35,093 nt of DNA from Nanosynbacter sp. (GTDB taxonomy: Bacteria; Patescibacteriota; Saccharimonadia; Saccharimonadales; Saccharimonadaceae): positions 1 to 35,093 of the forward strand of contig JABZKD010000007.1 of NCBI GenBank assembly GCA_015257455.1, written 5' to 3'. Of this stretch, positions 22,324-29,807 are shown piece by piece. Every line of letters starts with the position of its first letter. The first letter of the stretch is position 1. The position numbers and the translations under genes were made by a program. The notes under the pieces are model-generated. The model worked only from the letters and a program-made list of their open reading frames with translations, searched no databases and had not been told where the DNA came from.

Positions 22324-24168
22324 ATGAATTCCGCGAATATTCGAAATTTTTGTATTATTGCTCACATCGATCATGGTAAGTCGACCTTGGCTGACCGCAT
22401 GATGGAGATTACTGGCACTGTCGAAAAACGCCAGATGAAGTCTCAGCTGCTTGATTCCATGGAGCTTGAACGTGAAAAAGGCATCACGATTAAATTGACT
22501 CCTGTACAGATGAAATATAAGGGCTACGAGCTCAATCTAATCGACACTCCGGGCCACGTGGATTTTTCTTATGAAGTTTCGCGCTCCTTACAAGCTGTCG
22601 AGTCGGCTATCTTGGTGGTCGACGCCACTCAGGGTATTCAGGCGCAAACTCTCGCCAATGTCTACCTCGCAATCGAACAAAATCTCACTATTATCCCTGT
22701 CATTAATAAGGTCGACCTGCCAGCTGCGGATGTTGAGCGGGTTTCTAGTGAAATTATTAATCTCTTGGGCTGTGACCCTTCAGAAATTATTCCAGTCTCC
22801 GCCAAAACTGGTCTCAATGTCGAAAAAGTTCTCGATCGCATCATTGAATTCGCTCCAGCGCCAAACAAATCTTCTGTCGATACTTCACTCAAAAATTCTA
22901 CAACGCTTCCTACTTCCAATTCCGCAACGCTTCCTACCCCTACCCCTGAAACCCGTGCCCTGATTTTTGATTCCTACTTCGATGACTACCGTGGCGTGGT
23001 GCTTTATGTACGTATCGTCGATGGCTCGATTAGTAAAAACGCCGCTATTGAAATGCTTGCTACCAAGACCTCTGGCATTGCCCTTGAAGTTGGTATTTTG
23101 AAACCAGAAATGTCGCCCAAAGACAGTCTCAATGAAGGCGAAGTTGGCTACATCGTCACGAACTTGAAGACCACTCGTGAGGCAAAAGTCGGTGATACGG
23201 TTACTCTGAAAAAGGCTCCTGCCAAAAATCCTCTGCCAGGTTACAAAAATGTCCTACCGTTTGTCTACGCCGGATTTTTCCCAGTTAGTAACGATCAGTA
23301 TAAAGACTTAAAAGAGGCCATCGAGAAACTCTCGCTTTCTGATTCCGCCCTGCGTTTCGAGCCGGAAAATAGCCCAGTGCTCGGTTTTGGTCTTCGCATC
23401 GGTTTCTTGGGTCTACTTCATATGGACATTATTAAGGAACGTCTCGAACGTGAATTTAAGCTCGACCTCGTGGTTACTAATCCTTCGACCAACTATGAAG
23501 TCACCTTAAATTCCGGTGAAGAACTTGAAATTAAGTCTGCGGCTAATCTCCCGGATGCTTCGACTATCGCTGAAATTCGTGAACCATGGGTGAAAGGAGA
23601 AATTATCCTGCCAGTTTCCATGATTGGTAGTGTCTTACAGCTCATTGTCGAGAAACGTGGTTTGCAGAAAAATATTTCCTACCTAGAAGACCGTGCCTTG
23701 ATTGATTTCGAAGCGCCGATGGCCAATCTCTTGACTGATTTTTATGATCAATTGAAGTCTCTCACCTCTGGTTATGCTAGCTTTAACTATGAAATTAATG
23801 GCTATCGCGCAGAAGATTTGGTACGTGTCGATTTTCTCGTGGGTGGTGAGAAAATGGATGCCTTAGCCCTGATGTGCCACCGTTCGGAGGCAGACGCGCT
23901 CGGTCGTTCTATTACCAAGAAACTAAAAGAGGTCATTCCGCGTCAAAATTTCGAAGTTGCCTTACAGGCCGCCATCGGTGCACGCATTATTGCTCGCGAA
24001 ACTATCGGCGCCTTCCGCAAGGACGTCACCGTGAAAATTCACACTGGTGATCGAGATCGTAAAGCGAAGTTGCTTGAGAAGCAGAAGCGTGGTAAGGCCC
24101 GTATGAAACGTTTTGGTAAGATTGATATTCCATCCGAAGCTTTCACCGTGATGCTGAAACGCGACTAA
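22324..24168 (+). CDS. lepA: Elongation factor 4 (LepA)
   Basis: A ribosomal back-translocase GTPase. The G motifs are intact: AHIDHGKST (13-21), the switch I GITIK, DTPGH (74-78), NKVD (128-131) and SAKTG (159-163). Domains II-V and the LepA-specific C-terminus follow. It has 614 residues, against about 600 normally; the extra is a Ser/Thr/Pro-rich insert at about 181-209 between the G domain and domain II, built from a 24-bp tandem repeat in the DNA. A -10 box six bases upstream sets the start and implies a leaderless mRNA. Confidence 0.97.
   Translation: MNSANIRNFCIIAHIDHGKSTLADRMMEITGTVEKRQMKSQLLDSMELEREKGITIKLTPVQMKYKGYELNLIDTPGHVDFSYEVSRSLQAVESAILVVDATQGIQAQTLANVYLAIEQNLTIIPVINKVDLPAADVERVSSEIINLLGCDPSEIIPVSAKTGLNVEKVLDRIIEFAPAPNKSSVDTSLKNSTTLPTSNSATLPTPTPETRALIFDSYFDDYRGVVLYVRIVDGSISKNAAIEMLATKTSGIALEVGILKPEMSPKDSLNEGEVGYIVTNLKTTREAKVGDTVTLKKAPAKNPLPGYKNVLPFVYAGFFPVSNDQYKDLKEAIEKLSLSDSALRFEPENSPVLGFGLRIGFLGLLHMDIIKERLEREFKLDLVVTNPSTNYEVTLNSGEELEIKSAANLPDASTIAEIREPWVKGEIILPVSMIGSVLQLIVEKRGLQKNISYLEDRALIDFEAPMANLLTDFYDQLKSLTSGYASFNYEINGYRAEDLVRVDFLVGGEKMDALALMCHRSEADALGRSITKKLKEVIPRQNFEVALQAAIGARIIARETIGAFRKDVTVKIHTGDRDRKAKLLEKQKRGKARMKRFGKIDIPSEAFTVMLKRD
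22894..22941 (+). repeat. 24-bp tandem repeat inside lepA
   Basis: Two adjoining 24-bp units start at 22894 and 22918. The first 20 bases differ at only two positions. They encode NSTTLPTS / NSATLPTP in the interdomain insert. Confidence 0.85.
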
Positions 24169-24178
24169 GCTCGAATCT

Positions 24179-24208
24179 AAAATAGGCGCCCATCTCGCGC
24201 CTATTTTT
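24179..24208. terminator. Bidirectional terminator after lepA
   Basis: AAAATAGGCGC pairs with GCGCCTATTTT around a seven-base loop, followed by T. It lies between convergent lepA and the kinase gene. Confidence 0.85.
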
Positions 24209-24228
24209 AATTAAACTGAATCACTTAA

Positions 24229-24837
24229 TTATTTTAACTTTTTCTTAATCTCTGCTAAGGTTTTTTCGAAAACTTCCTCTCGCGAGCCACTCGCATCAAT
24301 CTCAATCAAGAGCCCCTTCTCGCGGTAATATTCCAGCACTGGCAAAGTTTTCTGGTTAAATTCATTTAAGCGCCTCAAGAAAACTTTCAGGGAAGCATCA
24401 TCCGCTCGCTGCTCGCGACCGGCGCCCACCAGATTTAACATGAAGCGACGAATTACCTCTGCCTTGGCTAATTTTAGATAAATCACTGCCCTTGTTGGAT
24501 GTCCCGACTCAATGGTCTTTCTTAAAATTTCTTTTTCTTCTCCCGACCAACGCCCCACACTTGAAAGAATTAGGGGTGAGTTTTTTAACTCGGCCTTATC
24601 GAAATAGGGAAGCACGATTTCGTAAAATAAGTCTGTCGGTGCGAGTGAGCCATCCGCGGTCAAAGCTTGTCGGTTTTCTGCTTCATATTGGCGAATCATT
24701 GCCCCTGAAGAAAGCAGTTTTCCGTCGAAATAGGCCGCCAGTTTCTCGCCTACCGTGTCTTTACCACACATCGGTAGTCCAAAAATATTAATACTGCCGG
24801 TACCTAATTTTGTTTTCAATAAATCGCGCTCGTCCAT
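24229..24837 (-). CDS. Adenylate-kinase-like nucleoside monophosphate kinase
   Basis: The frame is open to 24900, but AAAGGGG lies just before the ATG at 24837 (MDERDLLKTK), giving 202 residues. The P-loop is GLPMCGKDT (20-28). SSGAMIR (43-49) matches the SGDMLR segment that binds AMP in adenylate kinases. REQRADDASLKVFLRRL (141-157) matches the LID end (R..R.DD) and the following conserved Arg. The usual DGFPR motif is replaced by SVGRWSGE (93-100), so it is not a standard Adk and its substrate is uncertain. Confidence 0.8.
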   Translation of the reverse strand: MDERDLLKTKLGTGSINIFGLPMCGKDTVGEKLAAYFDGKLLSSGAMIRQYEAENRQALTADGSLAPTDLFYEIVLPYFDKAELKNSPLILSSVGRWSGEEKEILRKTIESGHPTRAVIYLKLAKAEVIRRFMLNLVGAGREQRADDASLKVFLRRLNEFNQKTLPVLEYYREKGLLIEIDASGSREEVFEKTLAEIKKKLK

Positions 24838-24878
24838 TTTCGCCCCTTTTAAATATTTTACATATTCTACCATGAATT

Positions 24879-24941
24879 TATCGCTTCGCCCACCACACAT
24901 ATCACTTCACCCACCATGTGTATCAATTTGTACACCGTACT
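24879..24941. repeat. 21-bp direct repeats upstream of hrcA
   Basis: Units start at 24879, 24900 and 24921. The first two share most positions (TATCGCTTCGCCCACCA and TATCACTTCACCCACCA); the third keeps only the start and a few bases. ACACAT and ATGTGT within them also form an inverted repeat. A two-turn period next to the hrcA promoter could reflect binding of a regulator. Confidence 0.6.
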
Positions 24942-24953
24942 TTTTGTCCAAAA

Positions 24954-24980
24954 TTAGCACTCTTGAATTTTGAGTGCTAA
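24954..24980 (+). promoter_or_regulatory. CIRCE operator of hrcA-grpE
   Basis: A perfect TTAGCACTC-N9-GAGTGCTAA. A -35-like TTGAAT (24963-24968) lies inside it, and TATAAT follows at 24985-24990, so HrcA should repress its own operon. Confidence 0.95.
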
Positions 24981-24990
24981 GTGCTATAAT
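24963..24990 (+). promoter_or_regulatory. hrcA promoter
   Basis: TTGAAT, a 16-bp spacer, and TATAAT (24985-24990). The ATG at 25004 comes 13 bases later, a leader of about seven bases without a Shine-Dalgarno sequence. Confidence 0.7.
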
Positions 24991-25003
24991 TAAAACATTA
25001 ATT

Positions 25004-25900
25004 ATGAATAACGAAATTAAACTCACAGAACGTCAAAAACTCATCCTCTTCGCCATTATCGAGGAGTATGCTGATGTTGCCACCCCTGTTGGCAGTGTTA
25101 CTTTAGCTAAATTATTCAATGTTTCTTCCGCCACGATCCGTTCGGAAATGGCACGTCTCGAGGAGCTGGGCTATATTACCTCGCCTCACACCTCTGCTGG
25201 TCGTATTCCGACCGATTACGGTTACCGTTATTATGTAAATTCACTTTCGTCTAATCCTCATCTGGGGAATTGCATGGAAGCTGATGCGCAGAGCTCTGGT
25301 TCATCGGAAGCTGAGTCGGAAAAACCAACTTCCGAATCGATTCTAAACTCTAGTGATTCGGCAGAAACTCTCGAAATTATTGATTCGATTTTTAATCGTT
25401 GGCTCAATCTTTCTCCCCTTAAGGCTCTCGGCAGTGGGGAAGAAAACGAAGGCCGCCGTAGTCTCCACGCCCTAGAAGTTCGTATTAATGCTCAGGAACG
25501 TGCTGATTTTGCTATTCGATCGGCCGTCGATATGTTGGTTGAGTTGACGGGTAATCTCGGTCTCGCCACCATTGGTAACCAGCTTTATTATTCTGGTATT
25601 TCCAAACTTTTTTCTCAGCCAGAATTTGTTGATTATGGTCGCATTCAGGCAGTTTCGAAGCTACTTGATAATCTTGAACCATGGCTCCACGAAGCCAAGC
25701 CGGGTGAATCACTGAATATTTTCATCGGTCACGAAAATCCGATTGGTAAGAACTCTGATGCTTCACTCATTATTAGTAAATTCCGTTCGCCATATTCAGA
25801 TGATAGTTATATCGGTGTGCTCGGCCCTACCCGTCAAAATTATGCTAAAATCATGAGTCTTGTCCGCCATGCCGGTCGTTATTTGGAGAATACTTTGTAA
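25004..25900 (+). CDS. hrcA: Heat-inducible transcription repressor HrcA
   Basis: Represses chaperone and protease genes by binding CIRCE. The frame is open to a GTG at 24974 inside the operator; the sensible start is the ATG at 25004 (MNNEIKLTERQ), giving 298 residues. The N-terminal winged helix is clear: LTERQKLILFAIIEEY, PVGSVTLAK, VSSATIRSEMARLEELGYI and SPHTSAGRIPTDYGYRYYV. The C-terminal GAF-like domain ends with the family motif GVLGPTRQNYAKIMSLV. A charged, Ser-rich insert of about 40 residues (about 85-125) separates the two. grpE follows nine bases later. Confidence 0.96.
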   Translation: MNNEIKLTERQKLILFAIIEEYADVATPVGSVTLAKLFNVSSATIRSEMARLEELGYITSPHTSAGRIPTDYGYRYYVNSLSSNPHLGNCMEADAQSSGSSEAESEKPTSESILNSSDSAETLEIIDSIFNRWLNLSPLKALGSGEENEGRRSLHALEVRINAQERADFAIRSAVDMLVELTGNLGLATIGNQLYYSGISKLFSQPEFVDYGRIQAVSKLLDNLEPWLHEAKPGESLNIFIGHENPIGKNSDASLIISKFRSPYSDDSYIGVLGPTRQNYAKIMSLVRHAGRYLENTL

Positions 25901-25909
25901 GGAGAAAAA

Positions 25910-26467
25910 ATGTCAAAACCACAAGATGAAACCACTAAGTCAAACTTTAATTTCGAAAATTCCGCAGCCGAAAATCTTAATCAAGCCAGTCCAGAAGTCG
26001 ATTTTTCTGATAATCTTGACCAATCGGCAGATCCAATTTCTGCAGAATTCGCCAATCTAAAGCAGCAAAATGCTGAATTTTTGCTTGATCTCCAGCGTAC
26101 TCGAGCCGACTTTGAGAATTTCCGCAAGCAGGTCGAAATGCAGCGTGAGCAGGCTAAGAAAACTGCCATACATAGCACTATTTTGAAATTTCTCCCTCTG
26201 ATTGATGACATGGGCCGCGCGATTTCCGCTCATACGGAAGCGCTTTCTCCGGTTCAAAAAACTCTTGAAAAAACCATGAAATCTCTCGGTCTCGAAAAAA
26301 TCGATGCCAATCCAGGCACGACTTTTAATCCAGAACTTCACAATGCTATTTCTATGGAAGAAGGCGAAGGTGATCAGGAAGTTATCGCTGAAGAACTGAT
26401 TCCAGGTTATTTTTACCAAGGCGAAGTTTTACGTACCGCCATGGTTAAAGTTACTCATCAGGCCTAA
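25910..26467 (+). CDS. grpE: Nucleotide exchange factor GrpE
   Basis: Releases ADP from DnaK. The 185-residue protein has a charged, disordered start (about 1-50), a long coiled coil (about 50-85, LQRTRADFENFRKQVEMQREQAKK), and the beta-domain signature FNPELHNAISMEEGEG...EELIPGYFYQGEVLRTAMVKV. GGAG lies seven bases before the ATG, consistent with translation from the hrcA transcript. dnaK and dnaJ do not follow; the next gene is phosphoketolase after a terminator, so the operon is only hrcA-grpE. Confidence 0.97.
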   Translation: MSKPQDETTKSNFNFENSAAENLNQASPEVDFSDNLDQSADPISAEFANLKQQNAEFLLDLQRTRADFENFRKQVEMQREQAKKTAIHSTILKFLPLIDDMGRAISAHTEALSPVQKTLEKTMKSLGLEKIDANPGTTFNPELHNAISMEEGEGDQEVIAEELIPGYFYQGEVLRTAMVKVTHQA

Positions 26468-26483
26468 ATCATTTAGAAAATTC

Positions 26484-26516
26484 ATTGAGCCGTGTCTCCA
26501 TCCGGCTCAATTTTTT
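26484..26516 (+). terminator. Terminator of hrcA-grpE
   Basis: ATTGAGCCG pairs perfectly with CGGCTCAAT around a ten-base loop, followed by TTTTT. Confidence 0.85.
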
Positions 26517-26544
26517 GTGCCCCGAAATCCCTTATCGTTTATGC

Positions 26545-26550
26545 TATAAT
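26545..26550 (+). promoter_or_regulatory. -10 box of the phosphoketolase operon
   Basis: TG-extended TATAAT (TGCTATAAT), seven bases before the ATG at 26558, again predicting a nearly leaderless mRNA. Confidence 0.65.
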
Positions 26551-26557
26551 ATTTTAT

Positions 26558-27619
26558 ATGTATAGTGGTGAGCGCTTCATTGATTTAGATAATTTATTAG
26601 CTAGAGTCCGCATTTGTAATTATTTGACGGTCGCCCAAATTTTCCTGCAAGATAATTTTCTCTTAGAATCCCCCTTGAAGCCAGCCGACATTAAACCACG
26701 TTTGCTCGGTCACTGGGGTACTTGTCCAGGGATTAATCTGGTTTATGCTGCCCTAAAGGCTTATTTTGGTCAACGTGACTTTACTTTTGTTTTGGGTCCA
26801 GGTCACGGTTTTCCTGCCCTCCAGGCCAATCTTTTCTACGATGGGGAATTGGCCAAGGTTGATCCTACGCTCTCGCGTGATTATGCTGGCCTTAAAATTA
26901 TTTCCAAGATGTTTTCCCGTATTGGTGGCTTCCCATCTCATGCTAGCCCGGTCACTCCAGGAGTAATTTGTGAGGGTGGTGAACTCGGTTATTCGCTTGC
27001 CACCGCTTATGGTTCCGTGCTTAATCGCCCAGGTCACACTACGGTTGCCCTCATTGGTGATGGCGAATTTGAAACCGCTACCATGCTTGGTAGCCTTAAT
27101 CTCAATCGCCTGCTGCTAAGTGAGTCAAATGGTCGGGTTTTGCCAATCTTGCACCTGAATGGTTATAAGATTTCCGCCCCAACCGTCGCCAGTCGCCGTT
27201 CTGAACATGAATTAAAAGAGCTAATCAGAGGTTTCGGTTACACGCCAATTTTAGTTAAGGAAACGCTTTCCGAAACCTATGAAGAATTTGGCAAAAAATT
27301 TAATACTTCCGCCAATTTTACCCCTGAACTTGATGAAAAATTACAAAAAAATCTCTTAGAAAATCTTTTACATGCGCTCTTCCAGTCTGAAACTACTGAA
27401 AACCCACCATTTATTATCTTCGCCTCCGAAAAAGGCCTCACTGGTCCTCGCCAAGCCGAAGGTATGAAAGTGCGTGATAATTTTAAATCTCACCAAGTGC
27501 CACTACCTAATGCCAAAACCGATGAAACTGAACTTAAGATGCTCGAAAAATGGCTCAAAACTTATCGTTTCAACGAACTATTTGATCAAGAGAAAGGATT
27601 TTTAATTCATGAAAACTAA
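26558..27619 (+). CDS. Phosphoketolase, N-terminal subunit (split Xfp)
   Basis: Phosphoketolase cleaves xylulose 5-phosphate (or fructose 6-phosphate) with phosphate to acetyl phosphate, using thiamine diphosphate. This 353-residue protein equals the XFP_N domain. Active-site landmarks are present: LGHWG (His52), GPGHG (His83), PSH (His128), the diphosphate-binding GDGE (167-170), ILHLNGYKI and SHQVPL (His312). The usual GDGEAETG reads GDGEFETA here. The start follows the -10 box; the frame is open further back to 26492. It ends FDQEKGFLIHEN, where normal Xfp continues into the next domain. The stop overlaps the start of the second half by 11 bases. Confidence 0.92.
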   Translation: MYSGERFIDLDNLLARVRICNYLTVAQIFLQDNFLLESPLKPADIKPRLLGHWGTCPGINLVYAALKAYFGQRDFTFVLGPGHGFPALQANLFYDGELAKVDPTLSRDYAGLKIISKMFSRIGGFPSHASPVTPGVICEGGELGYSLATAYGSVLNRPGHTTVALIGDGEFETATMLGSLNLNRLLLSESNGRVLPILHLNGYKISAPTVASRRSEHELKELIRGFGYTPILVKETLSETYEEFGKKFNTSANFTPELDEKLQKNLLENLLHALFQSETTENPPFIIFASEKGLTGPRQAEGMKVRDNFKSHQVPLPNAKTDETELKMLEKWLKTYRFNELFDQEKGFLIHEN

Positions 27620-28784
27620 ATCTCCCGCCAAGGCTTTTGGCGCCTTGCTTTCTGAGAAAATGCAAAGTAACCCAGATTTTTACCTCTTTTCTCCTGACGA
27701 AACCACTAGTAATAAAATCGATGCTGTTTACGATCAGACCACCCGTGCCTGGGGTGATTTAGCTGTCGAAAAATGGGATATGCCAGAGTCGGCTACTGGG
27801 CGTATTATTGAACTTCTTTCGGAAAATGTTCTCTTTTCTACCATGGTAGGCCACCTAATGACCGGAAAAGACGCCTTGATAACTAGTTACGAAGCTTTCT
27901 TCTCAATTATTCTTTCACAAATTGTCCAACATCTAAAGTTTCTCGAACAAGCCGAAACCGTCTCTTGGCAAAAATCCTATCCGTCCGCCAACCTACTTAG
28001 TACTAGTACCTGTTGGCGTCAGGATCACAATGGTTTTTCTCATCAATCCCCAATTCTTCTCTCCGCCCTCATTGCTCGTCCGGGACATCACGTCTCCTGT
28101 CTCTTTCCGCTCGACGCCGAAAGTGTGAAACCGTGCTTTAATTATCTATTTGAACGTCAAAATCAAGTCAATTTGGTTACTCTCAATAAGACCGACCAGC
28201 CAGTCTTTCTGAACGAGAAACAAGCCGAACTTTGTTTCCAGCAAGGCATTTGTTTCTTCGACACCTCGAAGTTAACTGGTTCACTTCAAGTTCTCGCTGC
28301 TTCAGAAATTCCGGAGTTCGATTACATTTTTGTCGCAGCTGGCGATATTAGTTTTTATGAATCCTATCAGGCGGTGAAGCAGCTTCAGCAAGATTTACCA
28401 AAGCTAAAAATTGGTCTCGCTTATATTTCGGCACTCACCTATGCCGGTATCGGTTTTGCTGACCATCCGCTTCTAAGCTCAGATTTTAATAAGATGTTTG
28501 GTTCCAGCGCGAAAATCATCGCGAACTTTCATGGCTATCCACATGATTTAAAAAATATTTTAGCTAACTATACTAATCCAAAGCGAATCCTTGCTCACGG
28601 TTATGAAGAGCAGGGAAGTACGGTTACGCCATTTGCTATGCTTGTTATGAATCAAACCTCTCGTTTCCATCTCATGCTCGATGTAGCGAAGGCAGAAAAA
28701 TCTCCGGACCTAGTAAATAAGTATCAATCTGAGATTGATAGCCGTATGGCTTACGCTTTGGAACACGGTGAGGATCAAGAATAA
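27609..28784 (+). CDS. Phosphoketolase, C-terminal subunit (split Xfp)
   Basis: 391 residues matching the middle and C-terminal domains of phosphoketolase. Landmarks are FSPDETTSNK (27-36), the LLSE glutamate (Glu72) that activates thiamine diphosphate, TSYEAF, and WRQDHNGFSHQSP (136-148) with two catalytic histidines. The ATG at 27609 lies inside the end of the first half, in another frame, and is preceded by AAAGGA, so the two should be translationally coupled. The two parts total 744 residues, against about 790-820 for fused enzymes; the loss fits the missing interdomain linker. Both halves keep every catalytic landmark, so a working two-chain enzyme is more likely than a frameshift. Confidence 0.9.
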   Translation: MKTKSPAKAFGALLSEKMQSNPDFYLFSPDETTSNKIDAVYDQTTRAWGDLAVEKWDMPESATGRIIELLSENVLFSTMVGHLMTGKDALITSYEAFFSIILSQIVQHLKFLEQAETVSWQKSYPSANLLSTSTCWRQDHNGFSHQSPILLSALIARPGHHVSCLFPLDAESVKPCFNYLFERQNQVNLVTLNKTDQPVFLNEKQAELCFQQGICFFDTSKLTGSLQVLAASEIPEFDYIFVAAGDISFYESYQAVKQLQQDLPKLKIGLAYISALTYAGIGFADHPLLSSDFNKMFGSSAKIIANFHGYPHDLKNILANYTNPKRILAHGYEEQGSTVTPFAMLVMNQTSRFHLMLDVAKAEKSPDLVNKYQSEIDSRMAYALEHGEDQE

Positions 28785-28785
28785 A

Positions 28786-28849
28786 ACTATAAAATACGGT
28801 ATTAATCGCAAATATAATATCAATCACAAATATAGTATCAATCGCGAGC
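28786..28849. repeat. 18-bp tandem repeat after the phosphoketolase genes
   Basis: Two full units (28804-28821 and 28822-28839) differ at two positions; a third begins at 28840 and an eroded one precedes at 28786. They contain TATAAT/TATAGT-like cores. The repeat lies between the stop of the phosphoketolase gene and its terminator. Confidence 0.75.
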
Positions 28850-28855
28850 TAAAAA

Positions 28856-28880
28856 ATAACCCCCACTTCGGGGGATATTT
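28856..28880. terminator. Terminator after phosphoketolase
   Basis: CCCCC pairs with GGGGG around an ACTTC loop, flanked by ATA/TAT and a T run. It serves the convergent PIN-TRAM gene as well, whose stop adjoins it. Confidence 0.75.
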
Positions 28881-29615
28881 TTATGACTTCTTCTTTAGGA
28901 ACGGCTTGCGCATTTTTTTCTGTTTTTCTGGTGCTAATTTAGCGAACATCATGCGTCCAGAATTAGTTTGCAAGAATTTTTCAAACATTACATCCACTGA
29001 ATCGCCAATTTTATCGCTGGCATTATCTACTACCACCATCATGCCGTCTGGAAGATAACCTACACCCTGTTTGGGATTGCTACCGGTACTAGTAATCTTC
29101 AAAGTAAAGCATTCACCTGGTAGATATTCAGAGCGTAATTCCACTACAAGCTCATTAATGTTGAGAACATCAATATTCATCGTCGAAGCTACTTTGCCAA
29201 GATTGTAATCAATCGTCATAATCGAGCCGTGATTCTCTTCAGCTAGTTGCAAAAGTCTTTCGTCTACTGGCGTACGATCCAGTTCGTCCTTCAGAATTAC
29301 TACATCAGTCGAAGGGATACGCTCAAGTTCTGATACTACATCTAGCCCAAATCTGGCACGTGTGCGTTTTTCGCTATCTTTCCCATCGGCTAATAACTGC
29401 ATCTCATGGATTACACTACGTGGGATAATTAAAATCCCGCCTAAGAATCCAGTTTGTGCCACTTTTAGTACGCGTCCATCCATCAAAGCCGATGAGTCGA
29501 CATAAATTTTTCGTTTTTGGCCAAAATAATTAAAGCTCTTCTTGAAAGAACGGTATGCAAGAAAGCTAGTTTCAATTAAGATGAGGCCATGAATGATTAA
29601 AGAAATAATTTCCAT
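28881..29615 (-). CDS. PIN-TRAM domain protein (YacL-like)
   Basis: A membrane-linked putative ribonuclease of 244 residues. One hydrophobic N-terminal helix (about 3-21) is followed by a PIN nuclease domain with the acidic residues Asp40 (YVDSSALMDGR), Glu71, Asp118 (DERLLQLA) and Asp136 (TIDYNLGKVA). A C-terminal TRAM RNA-binding domain (about 160-225) has the stretch LPGECFTLKI and GVGYLPDGMMVVVDNA. B. subtilis YacL has the same domains but four N-terminal helices. AAAGG precedes the ATG. A minus-strand TG-extended TACAAT at 29675-29680 could be the promoter, with a leader of about 50 bases. Confidence 0.92.
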   Translation of the reverse strand: MEIISLIIHGLILIETSFLAYRSFKKSFNYFGQKRKIYVDSSALMDGRVLKVAQTGFLGGILIIPRSVIHEMQLLADGKDSEKRTRARFGLDVVSELERIPSTDVVILKDELDRTPVDERLLQLAEENHGSIMTIDYNLGKVASTMNIDVLNINELVVELRSEYLPGECFTLKITSTGSNPKQGVGYLPDGMMVVVDNASDKIGDSVDVMFEKFLQTNSGRMMFAKLAPEKQKKMRKPFLKKKS

Positions 29616-29674
29616 AAAACCTTTCTTATTATGTTAAAAAATATCTAAGCACATCCCCCTCGGTATCCGAAGCT

Positions 29675-29680
29675 ATTGTA
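29675..29680 (-). promoter_or_regulatory. Possible -10 box of the PIN-TRAM gene
   Basis: Minus-strand TACAAT with TG one base upstream. The leader contains a small CTTCGG/CCGAGG hairpin. Confidence 0.45.
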
Positions 29681-29756
29681 TCACCGATTAAGAAATAATA
29701 CCAAAAAATCTTATGTAATTTTTACTATCCAGAAATTTCATAATTTCTGCCTAAAG

Positions 29757-29787
29757 ATTCTAGCTCCACAATCGATGGAGCTAGAAT
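29757..29787 (-). terminator. Hairpin after the PBP gene
   Basis: A perfect 12-bp stem, ATTCTAGCTCCA with TGGAGCTAGAAT, around a seven-base loop, 20 bp past the PBP stop. No T run follows on the minus strand, so it may stabilise the 3' end rather than terminate alone. The rest of 29616-29807 shows only a weaker hairpin at 29731-29748. Confidence 0.6.
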
Positions 29788-29807
29788 TTATTAAATTTAA
29801 ACTCAGT

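Noticed and set aside
28735..29058. 107-residue plus-strand frame with KYNINHKYSINR repeats
   Set aside because: The repeat comes from the 18-bp DNA repeat, and the frame then crosses a terminator and runs antisense to the PIN-TRAM gene.
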